Shown in pieces: positions 9,301 to 17,032 of a DNA stretch of 64,000 nt (position 1 is the first letter of the stretch; each line of letters begins with the position of its first letter). The notes below the pieces were generated by a model. That model saw only the letters and a list, made by a program, of their open reading frames with translations. It was not told the origin of the DNA and searched no databases. Source of the stretch: Monocercomonoides exilis (Eukaryota; Preaxostyla; Oxymonadida; Polymastigidae); NCBI GenBank assembly GCA_001643675.2, contig LSRY02000007.1, positions 1,504,001 to 1,568,000 on the forward strand, given 5' to 3'. A program made the position numbers and the translations under genes.

Positions 9301-11253
9301 AGATGGGATGGATCTCTTGTTGATGTTGTGAAGAGTTCTGTTTTGATGAAAGACATAACAATATCGAATTCACCAGAAGGTGGAATAACAATGAGTGGAG
9401 GGGAAATGACTGTTAATGAGGGAAGATTTGAGAACAATAATCCATCCATTGAAGGATATCCATCACTGAGAAGGAATATCATCTGTTCAGACTCAGGAAC
9501 ATTGAATGTGATGAGTTTGAAAGGAGGAGATGGATGGAAGGATAATACTTCTTTTTGGATGTTGAATGAAGGATGCAGTTTTGAAGGGATAGCTTCAGAA
9601 AGGGATTCATCATTTTTCATTCCTGTATTAGAGAGTGTGGAAGCAAAAGAAGAAACAGATAGAATGAAACTGACATTCAAAGGGATGCTTCTTATTCCAT
9701 GTAATCTGTCATTCGCAGTTGTGAAGAGGAAAGGAGAAGAGAAAGAGATTGAACATTATGATTTTGATTCAAATGGGTTTTTATCCGAAAGAGAAGTTGA
9801 AGGGAGTGTGGCAAAAGATCTCATCAGCAGTTGTGGAAATGAAATAGAGGTGAGTGTTTCTATTTTGTTTGGAAACTCAAATTCTCCATCATCAACCAAT
9901 TCATTCATTTTGAAGAATGCGAGCATCACTCAGCCAAAAGGAGATGAAAGAATAACTGAAAGTGGGAACGAAGAAAAATCATCATGGGCATTGATTGTGA
10001 TTGTGATATTTGCAATAATGTTTTTGATTGTTCTGATTGTATCAATTATCTTCATTGTTCGATGGAGGAAGGTGAAGAATGAAGCAGAAGATCTGAGAGA
10101 GATTGTGAATGACAACATCAGAAAAGATCCGAAAGCGTTTGAGATGGTGACAATGGAGATGTCTCCTGAGGAGCAGTGGATGAGAGCAGAGAGGGAAGGA
10201 GAGAAGAAGAACGAAGAAAGGATCAAGAAGAGGGTCTATGATTCGAATATGGAACATTCAGAGTCATCGGAGCATCTTCTATCTGAGAGTGGATCGACAG
10301 AATATATTTTGGGAAGAGATTCAGACAAGATCCCTGATTGGGTGTTGGAGAAGGTTGATGAGAAAGAAGGAGATGATGCTTCAAGAAAGAGATCGCCTTC
10401 ACCTTCCATTTCATCAACTTGTTCAACTGATTCAGATTCAACTTTTGTTCGTGGAGAAGATCTGTGCCCGACCACCTCATCGATGTCGAATCTGGTGGAT
10501 GCAATGGCCTGCTCATCGCCTCATGAGAAACTGATTGTGGATCTGCGAGATTCTCTGTTCATGTTGTTGCACGGAAGGAACGAGAAGAAGGAGATGGCGA
10601 TAGGCACATTGACTGAGAGAGAGCACACAGCTGCACAGGTGTTGTTTTGGGTGGCGAATGGGGCTCTCCATTCATTTGATGAGATGGAAAACCCACTTCA
10701 GACATTATCCAGTTTGAGTCCCCACATTGTATTGTTCTCTGAGCACATGGTCATCTGCATTGTCATGCATTCAGACTTCTTGTCTGATGATGATTCGGAT
10801 TCTTCTTCCATCTCATCTTCAACCATTGCGACATCTGCAAGTGATGATGAAAGTGACTCATTGCCCTCATCTGCGTTTGAGGACGAGGATGACAATTTCA
10901 AAAAAGAGTGTCTGAGATGGAAGGCGCCTGAGCTGCTGATGAACAAGAAGAGGGAAGCAACGAAGGAGTCGGTGGCATTCTCGATTGGGATGATGCTGTG
11001 GGAGTGCCTGACGCTTCATGTTCCGTTTGGGGAGTATGAGGCAGAAATTGCTGGACAGAAGATTGTGAATGGGGAGCGTCCGAATATTGGGGTTGTTGAG
11101 TGCGAGTGGGGAAGAGAGTTTGTGAAGAAGTGTGTGCTGGGGGATTTGACAGAGAGGCCGACGCTGACAGATGTGAAGCGGTGGCTGATTGGGCACTTTC
11201 CAGAAGAAGCAATAATTGTGACAGCAACAGATGCAATATTCACCGAAGACTGA
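3340..11253 (+). CDS. Giant Pmp-like beta-solenoid surface protein with cytoplasmic pseudokinase domain
   Basis: A single exon codes for 2637 aa. The ATG at 3340 opens a signal peptide (hydrophobic core AALLLLCVRCL, about residues 15-28). A Ser/Thr/His/Pro-rich stretch follows (about 105-315). After it come beta-solenoid repeats with GGA-type motifs (HGGALY, RGGAAYIG, FGGAAIY, KGGAIFF) and FxxN-type motifs (FSGNKAS, FMNNKAS, FSANTAS). Modules are delimited by CGxxxxPC at residues 607, 981, 1331 and 1717. A membrane helix lies at about 2215-2240, followed by basic RWRK, so the tail is cytoplasmic. The tail holds a kinase-like C-lobe: LSPHIVLF, RWKAPELL (about 2527) and FSIGMMLWECL. I see no VAIK lysine, HRD aspartate or DFG, so it is probably a pseudokinase. 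Close homologue at 39946-52392. Role inferred: surface adhesin or receptor. Confidence 0.85.
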   Translation: MVRRSTSAKAAFNIAALLLLCVRCLNVEGNVNAQILQKRSEEIRNSMLSNAHENAKRNNNFSIQRETIGSAADNCICCVQTSLKIINSSLCVSHLTMAPLRECTLLTSHHHSSTTIRSTTCQIHSRHNHKHHPLFLSAHSYLALTNFSLQIPQPAFLSFPLFSFPPNSLSSAHSPIPSFFSISHSSFSSFISLIQPFLFSPSSISPSSSLIHLHLSHTLFTNITAAPQSTHTIPAIHTHSHNSFTATTTTNSNTNTHANTHIIPSFSLHFSLSVHSSIFLHTHNPIDGAILPNLNSPSTSLSAFNSSFLHQTRSSPNDLIKCNGSEAQKLKLERNSSFNLNSYLFEWCEWENTTGGSNHGGALYVVCSNANLTITSCSFSKCASNDHGGALYSEWLLNVNIAKSNFTNCSAARGGAAYIGYPQSNSVRAFSENRVESCKITSSIGTGWFFGLNYNPTTVQFQFSKSKCISNSGGDSAGSLTLNNPPSSKPIQFSIVENQFINNMLNASSSFGGAAIYCYATYSWMNGIKFITFCFFDGNTATNGRGNDVFFNGSDITQSPFENCGSTTPSKRVWNAGTADNANFNGWLPFVMPNKIVANSGSDIDACGEANKPCATIEYALYGFGFFKEASLILLHSTFTPTQTLTFNAPNTIITGNGTTAPTIASSGIPQPTSSSSPSSSTSSSPDPSASSALFQQTQGSLTVSALAIAHNSTNTITPILFHLSDNSPSLNLNTTTITGTTSITIKTPLFFLTAGSLALNHTAITSLTLSSQSIFHLTSLTNPLTINSSNITHITSTATPASCVLSSATSPALSLSLTNCTMTNINSEQLNQQTATDGGCISFASSASDNTFSVSNTIFSSCCVSEDTNSGGRGGALMIEFNEGSQLSESSFSVTNVMFSGNKASVGRDMYFVCESFVASVKEPLFAFMKSITQKDNSIVGHDRTEEFGDWDVDLFIFLDGYKADKVFIDGTSGIEVLYCGIEKVPCKSVDYGAGHLKRAQNIIEEIVVCSKSTVAGCLDVGRVLIKAKTETIVEIECQREASGSEESILKTESLTEMEFIGIVVPSNFERTITSVIGSSTQNGELHMKNCMMSVVGGKENTIEFSLIKSTGKMVELEFVTISEVKSSVSLFSFSLFSSNVNEGESEEKCKVKLLNCSMEGCSFAERSFGESPLMISSSVLFENSNFSNIENTGSGEGGVARVTLINDEVLVIKSTNASSCSLSSNNGKGGFLYLDCQNCLEEKPFLLETASFMNNKASIGKNVFILGKDLNSSVTNNSFKFDYSSMINDSNLFVGGDSFHSNKDLFMFLVPYSSFEIFISSSGFDVARCGSEEEPCKTVWKGMENMEKGTGNKTIQVEGSTVIRDSFSMSNYQIKKSVKMGEENVKATLNFEKAIGSQPEYFMVNDIHLELTNIQLKLSTGFDNSAKTMISNRKGELTITGCSFHSEAGVNNGFNCVFVDAVGGTVDVNDLTMESCNVGNSIFAIHDAGVSVHLVNVRVKSLNESGGCFLSIKKSEPGLKTNEGENEECENIEIDNSSFSGVKRSDNGASILESKSDKKICLVVNSSNITEDKAEISEKGGAIFFTLGASGSMKMVYSTISHCSCNDSTGRGGGVFLATKERGELYFSFVGMKFSANTASVGNDIFIECFNITSQINEMQFRFDLRENHYSRINAIYGRDSCDYSSDTDLIDFVTIHQGDTIIVSSVNGSNERQCGASTLPCYSVDYGLMHLTSDFMSVMIVVEESVIGDEINLKEMSLSSKSRENCEVEVKSGMTRTREALVMTTGTVSLVRVNFVFDSNFASTHDSLISPEGGILEVMNCLFTTKQLIEGVNAEFTNIQFHIIKMAKGELQLDGCSISNLILQKSSIYLSSSLPSVIYLFEIFNSTIKTSLIDINECGQLTIKDFNTENITVEGNGESLISCLSMKKTMQLTNCTIGGVGSKTKKGKLMKLENCLDVKTDSCIFDGSLKERNEKQLNIEEEKCRWDGSLVDVVKSSVLMKDITISNSPEGGITMSGGEMTVNEGRFENNNPSIEGYPSLRRNIICSDSGTLNVMSLKGGDGWKDNTSFWMLNEGCSFEGIASERDSSFFIPVLESVEAKEETDRMKLTFKGMLLIPCNLSFAVVKRKGEEKEIEHYDFDSNGFLSEREVEGSVAKDLISSCGNEIEVSVSILFGNSNSPSSTNSFILKNASITQPKGDERITESGNEEKSSWALIVIVIFAIMFLIVLIVSIIFIVRWRKVKNEAEDLREIVNDNIRKDPKAFEMVTMEMSPEEQWMRAEREGEKKNEERIKKRVYDSNMEHSESSEHLLSESGSTEYILGRDSDKIPDWVLEKVDEKEGDDASRKRSPSPSISSTCSTDSDSTFVRGEDLCPTTSSMSNLVDAMACSSPHEKLIVDLRDSLFMLLHGRNEKKEMAIGTLTEREHTAAQVLFWVANGALHSFDEMENPLQTLSSLSPHIVLFSEHMVICIVMHSDFLSDDDSDSSSISSSTIATSASDDESDSLPSSAFEDEDDNFKKECLRWKAPELLMNKKREATKESVAFSIGMMLWECLTLHVPFGEYEAEIAGQKIVNGERPNIGVVECEWGREFVKKCVLGDLTERPTLTDVKRWLIGHFPEEAIIVTATDAIFTED
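3652..5935 (+). other. C-rich segment inside the first giant gene, partly shared with the pseudogene
   Basis: Within the reading frame, about 3652-4290 and 5220-5935 are strongly C-rich on the coding strand (CTC, TCC, ACC, AAC and ATC codons, very little G). Everything after about 5935 is G-rich, using TTG, GGA, GAA, GTG and AAT codons. The 5101-5935 part is nearly identical at protein level to 36238-37066 (GTTATIIASSG against GTTAPTIASSG, SSSSPSSSTSSSP in both). Homology ends at the same place the composition flips. The encoded segment is rich in NxT/S sequons, suggesting a heavily N-glycosylated region. The frame stays open and matches the family, so this is coding and not an intron. Confidence 0.7.
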
Positions 11254-13476
11254 ATGGGGGCAGTGGATGAAGAAGGATGCGCATGAGGGAATGAAAATTA
11301 GATGAGCACGCGAATGCTTTGAACCATGTATTGGAACAGTCAAGAGTTGCAGAAAGCAGTGTTGAAAAGAAGCTGTCACTGTGCATGGAGAAGGGGAAGA
11401 GGAAAGAAAATGAAAGGCTGCTGGCTATAAAAAAAAAGAAAAGCATTGCACCACCACAAACACATCAATTTTGATTTTATTTTGGTTGTTGTTGTTGTAA
11501 TTCACATTTTTGTTTGTATTTTTGTCACCTGTCTGAAATCTGGAAGCCATTTCGAGTTTTCACATCGCCTCTTCATTTTGTTGATGCTTTTGTGATGCTG
11601 AGGGTTTCGAATGCCGATCAATCATGAGGAGTTTTCTTGCTAATGAGATGTTCTTTTGATGATTATATTGGCTGTTTGAATCCTTTTGTCACTTTTTGCA
11701 TCGATATTTGTGATCTCACTTGTCTTTTTGTTTGTTTGATTGATTGTTTCTTCACTATTTTTGCGTTTAATATTTTGTCACATAACAACTGTGTTTTGAG
11801 ATATGCTTCTTCAAATGTTTTGACAAATTATTTCTCTCGCTCACTTTTTCTTTTCTGAATGGTTGAATTGTTCATATTTTTTTGTTGTTTGTTTTGTTAT
11901 ATTTATATTTTTATTTGTATTTCTGATTTTTATGTGAGTAACTCATTTGTTGTTGTGCCTCACACATTGATTTTTCACAACACTTTTTATAGTCAGCAAT
12001 GGCCGCTTCATTTTCAGAAGGAAAAGCGATCATTGAAGCAGATAAAACACGACGAACGTGCTTTTTCAATGCTTGAAGAGGGTTCTTCTTTTTTTTTTTC
12101 TATCTGAGCATCTCGGATGATTGTTGTCAAAAGAAAAAATAAAGATGAAATGTTTAAATATCTTTTCAATATGGGAACCATCGTTGTGTTTCGAAATAAT
12201 TCAATTGTCAATAACTTTATGGAATCAACTGGCTCTCTCTTTTGTTCACAAGCATTTTAATTTGAAATTTTTTCATTTTTCATTGACTTTGAAATCATCT
12301 TTTTTAATCATTTTATTCGAATCAAAAATTCTTTCTTTTATTAATTTTCTTTCAATGCTTTCAACAATCTCTCAAACATCATCATGTTAGAATTATTCTC
12401 ATTTGTTTTGAAAAATAAATCTCTCATTCATAGAAATAATAAACTATTTTGGTATTTTATCTATTCATTAGAAATGAAAATTAGTAATTGTCAAACATTA
12501 TTCTCCTCAAAAAACATCCTCATTTCAAAAAAGATTCATATTTTTTATGTTTTTTTTATTGATTGTTGAACTTTGATTTCTCAAAATAAGCTGCTGATGG
12601 AAGCAAAGCACAATGCAACATCAGCTGTTCAACTCCTTCTTTTTCCTTTGTTTAAAGAAAATTAGAGGACGAAGAAGGACAAAACAAAGATAGCTGTAAC
12701 TTTTCTCGAAAAAATAGAAACTGAAGAACAACTTTAACCAGAAAAATTATGAAAAGGAAGATTCGACAGTTGGGAAAAAAAATGGAAATGTCAAAACTTG
12801 AATAAATCGCATCGAACATAAATTACATCGGTCGCAATAACATAATACTGTTCGCGAATAGTTACTAATTATTTCATTCATTTTTCGTCACACAATAACG
12901 TTGGAAGTGAATGGTGTAATTGCATTTTTTCGCATTTGTGGTTCTTTTTTTATTTAAAAAAAATCAACATTTTGAACAGAGATCTCTTCTTTTTCATTTT
13001 TTCATAAATATTCAGAAATTCTTTTTAAATATTTTCATTGCAATGATTGTAGATTTCAATTTTGAGAAACGAGTATATCAAAGAATTATGCAAAATTTTC
13101 AATATAAACTCCATAACTTTTTATTAATTAATCGCTTATCATATTGACTGTGTGAATCAAATCCCACCATCTTTGTAATCAGATGAAACACAATTTTTAT
13201 TTCAATTCACCAAATGATAAAGCAGACTAAACTGTTTTCAATCGCGTCAAGTTCCTTTCAATTTCATCAGAATATATCCGATTGTGATAATGAGCGATAT
13301 CACTTTGTTCATTGAAAAAAAGTAATTGATTAGACAAATAATATCTGGTTACACAGAGTTAATGTCAAACTATCAAGCTTTTTTTTGTGCAAAGAATTAA
13401 ATTCTTGTTTCACTTATTATATCAATAAACCTTCTCAGATTTGTTTATAAAGTGCAATAACATATTTTTTAACATG
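11254..13476. other. 3' flank of the giant gene and gene-poor AT-rich DNA
   Basis: The first roughly 170 bases after the stop keep the G-rich coding look of the gene but have stops in all plus frames. This is consistent with a 3' UTR or a decayed extension; the homologue at 39946-52392 has about 30 extra C-terminal residues. The rest is T-rich, non-coding DNA with no gene, RNA or repeat that I can support. Confidence 0.5.
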
Positions 13477-13860
13477 TACAGTCATCGCAAAAAATACCGG
13501 ACAAGATCGATTGAACTATAACTGCATGAGGAATAATTCCGACAAATTTCATCAAAATATATCTTATCAATGCAAACTCAATTGATAAACGAGACTTTCA
13601 AAATGACTTCATTTGTGCTCAGAGAAAAAATTATTTTTGAAATCTCGGCAAAACTCAAAAACTGCTTTCTCCAAGATTTCAAAAATAATTTTTTTCTGAG
13701 CACAAATGAAGCCATTTTGAGAGTTTTGTATATCAAATGAGTTTTCATTGATGAGATATATTTTGAGGGAAATTGTCAGTGTTATTCCTCTTGCAGTTAT
13801 TGTTAAATCGATCTTGTCCTGTATTTTGTGCGATGTCCGGTATTTTATGCGATAACTGTA
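13477..13860. mobile_element. MITE, family A copy 1
   Basis: A 384-bp near-palindrome bounded by TA dinucleotides. The left end reads TACAGTCATCGCA; the right end is its inverted match, TGCGATAACTGTA. Arms carry ATACCGGACAAGATCGA and its complement and converge on a short centre near 13660. There is no transposase frame. The TA flanks and CAGT ends resemble Tc1/mariner-type non-autonomous elements. The same ends occur at 34039-34438. Confidence 0.8.
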
Positions 13861-14027
13861 TTAATTATTCAAAAACATTAAGTTTAGTGACCTCATGCGT
13901 ATCTCAAAAAATGAACCCATTTTGTTGGTAATTTTTGTTAGCAATCAAATATTCGATATAGGAATGCGTTTTCATTATTTGATAAACATCATGAAAAACA
14001 AAATGAAACTAATGTTTAATTTTCGAT

Positions 14028-14481
14028 TACAGTCGAAACCGGATATAATCACGTCGAATATTATCACATTCGCCTATAGTCACATTTTTCGATGCACCGA
14101 CATTTTTGGCCAATTTTTCATTCATTTTCCATCGCATAAAATCACAGGGCTGAAATTATATTATCACATTTTTTATCGTAATGGGTGATTTTTTCATAGA
14201 AAAATTGATTTTTTGATCAAAAATAACAATTTTTCGCTTTTTCAAAAATGTTCTCAAATAAGTCAAAATAATGTGTATTTGTGATAAAAATTGTTCAAGC
14301 AAGTGAAAAAAGTGTATTTGTGTAGAATTTCCAAAAAGAAAAAAATCGTCCCAAAATTAATTAATTAACAAATTAATTTTTATTTTTTTCTGTGAAAAGC
14401 ATTATCGTGTATAATCACAATCGGATATAGTCACAAAAAGTTGTAAAAAAACCGATGTGATTATATCCGGTTAAGACTGTA
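14028..14481. mobile_element. MITE, family B
   Basis: A 454-bp element with ends TACAGTCGAAACCGG and, inverted, CCGGTTAAGACTGTA, flanked by TA. The inner parts of both ends repeat a GGATATAATCAC-like block several times in both orientations. No protein-coding frame of note. This is a second mariner-style non-autonomous family, sharing only the TACAG terminus with family A. It sits 167 bp from the family A copy. Confidence 0.75.
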
Positions 14482-17032
14482 TTGGAAAAATTGGTCTTTG
14501 AAAAATTATTTCCTATTTCAAGTTTGAACGGTTTTTTTTTTCATTTCGATTTTTTCCTCTTTTTTCCAACAACTCATCATATCGAAAAGTTTTTAATGTT
14601 TAAACCAGATATTAAAAAGATTCATATATCATTTTTTGAAATATGGGTGGTCATCAACAAAAATTTTACTTTTTTTTGTATTCATTCAATTTCAGTATGT
14701 GAAAACCCAAAGAAACAATTCAATAACAATATGTGAGTGAAAATTTTCATAATCACAACTATTTATGAGGTGATAATTATCAATTCCAAAAACTTTATGA
14801 CATTGACATGTTCTTTTTCATTCAAAAGAAAAATGAAAATCAATTGTTTTATTTGCCATTTATTGAGATGAGTTTTTGAAATTATTTAACGTGAAATTTG
14901 TGAAAACTTTTAATGCACATCAAAATTTGCTTTTTCAATTTTTTGAAAAGATATATTAATTGGTATTATTTTGAATTTTTTATTTGAAAACAATCACACA
15001 GATCCATCCTTCATTATTTTGTGATTTTTCTTTCTTTCTCAACAACAATGCATGCGTGTGATTATTTAAAATAATAAGAATTTTTTTCGGAGTGTTGATT
15101 TTTCAATAGTTTTATTTATATGGAGTAGAATTATTCATTCGAAAGAAAAAAGCATGACAAATTTTTGAAATAACGAAGCAAAAGATTGAAATCACTAAAA
15201 AAATCATGAAAGAAAAAAGTTTTGACATTTCAGTGCTTCAAATCAATATTCAAAGTTAATTCTCGAACAGAAAATTTTAAATGAAATTATATGGTTTCAA
15301 AAACAATGGCCCATATTCATTTATTTTAATTGCAAAACAAAAATATTCTCAAAAAAATATGGGTGATTATTTTTGAAATTATATCAATCTTCGGTGAAGA
15401 AAATTTTCTAACGTTGTTTGCATATGGGAGGAGGTTCAGAATTTCAATACGAAAAATTCACAGTTGTTTTATTAATAAATGTCTCAGCGGAAATAAAGTT
15501 GAAGATGCCTTTATTGAACCTTTTTTCTTTTCTGTGATCACTTATTGGCATTCAAGTGAATTTTTTGAACCAAAAATAATGAATGATAAAAAATGAATTC
15601 AATAATACTCTCCCATATTTATTTCATAAATAAAATGGTTGTTTAAAAAAATGATAAGAGGCTCTTGAAAATGTTACGATGACATTATGTGGCTGATCCT
15701 TTTTGAAATCACACTTTCGTTCGAGTTTTGATCAAAATTATAATCTCAATGGGATTTGTGACAAAATGAACTTTAAACTGAAAAAACATTTTGTAAATGA
15801 TATGGGACAAAAACTTTTTCCCTATGAATTTTCATTAAAATGTCTTGCACTTTTGATAAAATTAATGTGAACAAAATACATGAGAAAATTGGGTTCGTTT
15901 ATTGAAATGCATATGAGATCACAAAACTTCAGGTTATTATATCAATGATGTTTGCTTTCGGATACAAAAATCAAATTTCTTTTGACATCTGTGGTTGTTT
16001 GCTAAAGAAATGAGAGAAACAATAATCTATTTCTTCGTGCAAAAAAAAACTTGAAAACCCGACTTTTCCCCCAAATTAAAAAGCAAAACTAACACTTCAA
16101 TACAAATCCCATTGAGATTAAAACTTTAATAAAAACTCGAACGAAAGAATGATTTCAAAAAGGATCAGCCATGTTATCTATTCTTGGAAAAATCCAAAAT
16201 TATAAAGTGTTACGCTCACATGTTAATTAGAATATTTCTCTTTCACAATCTTTTTCATCGAAACAGTTCTTCATCTTTTTTGTTTTTCAATTATTATTTT
16301 CTTTGAAAAAATTACAAAACGATGTTGTTATTTTTGTGATTTCAAATATGAAAATGTTTTGAAGAATTTTTTTTTATTTGTTGAAAAGCATATATTTAAA
16401 CATTTTGGGAAAAGATTGTTTTTTGGAATCAATGCTATTTTGAAGCATAATATATTTGATATTGAATTTGAATACTTTTTGATTTTTACGTGTCAAAAAC
16501 AAATCTCTCGGAATTATAAAAGAATTTTGCTAAGGACCTGCCATTCATTTTTATTGAAAATTCTGTTATAACAGAAAAATTTAACATTTTTCTTAGCATC
16601 ACTCACACAATTTTATGTATGTTGATTGATGTGCTATCAGAAATAAATTAATTTCCAAATTAAAAAGAACTGCCAAAAAAAAAAAAAAAAATACACAGTG
16701 AAAAAAACAGATTATTATAAGTTGAAAGCAATGGGAAAAATAAAATCAATAATTCTAACATGCATAATTAATGATATTAATAAAAAAAGATGATTTAAGT
16801 TAAAGAAAGGAATCAAAGTTAAGAGTGAGTGATATTGCAATTCATCCATAAAACAACTCGTTTCTATCAACGAGTTTACAAAAAGTGAAAGAACAAAGTC
16901 GCAAATAATTCTTTTTCTTAAAAAAGATTATAAAACCATTAAAAAAAAAAGTGCTAAAAATTGAAAATAAATAAAATCAAATAAAATCAAATAAAATATA
17001 AGAAACAATGCCACAGCAGCAGAGTGCGTATA
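14482..17032. other. Gene-poor AT-rich DNA
   Basis: No supported gene. Short plus-strand frames here have AT-driven, Phe/Lys/Ile/Asn-rich content and no recognisable similarity. The only structure I see is the inverted repeat at 15680-16181, described separately. The last roughly 100 bases are A-rich and should include the 3' end of the ArfGAP transcript. Confidence 0.5.
15680..16181. repeat. Diverged inverted repeat, possibly an old foldback element
   Basis: Left arm about 15680-15770, right arm about 16105-16181. In opposite orientation they share GGCTGATCCTTTTTGAAATC, CTTTCGTTCGAGTTTT and AATCTCAATGGGATTTGT. The roughly 330-bp middle is only weakly symmetric. No target-site duplication is obvious, so age and mechanism are uncertain. 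Confidence 0.6.

Noticed and set aside
10456-11250. Calling the tail of the giant protein an active serine/threonine or tyrosine kinase
   Set aside because: Only the APE-to-subdomain XI part is recognisable. The ATP-binding lysine, HRD and DFG are not visible in either copy.
13477-13860. Search for a transposase inside the palindromic elements
   Set aside because: All frames in this and the other palindromes are short and symmetric with the arms; none resembles a DDE transposase.
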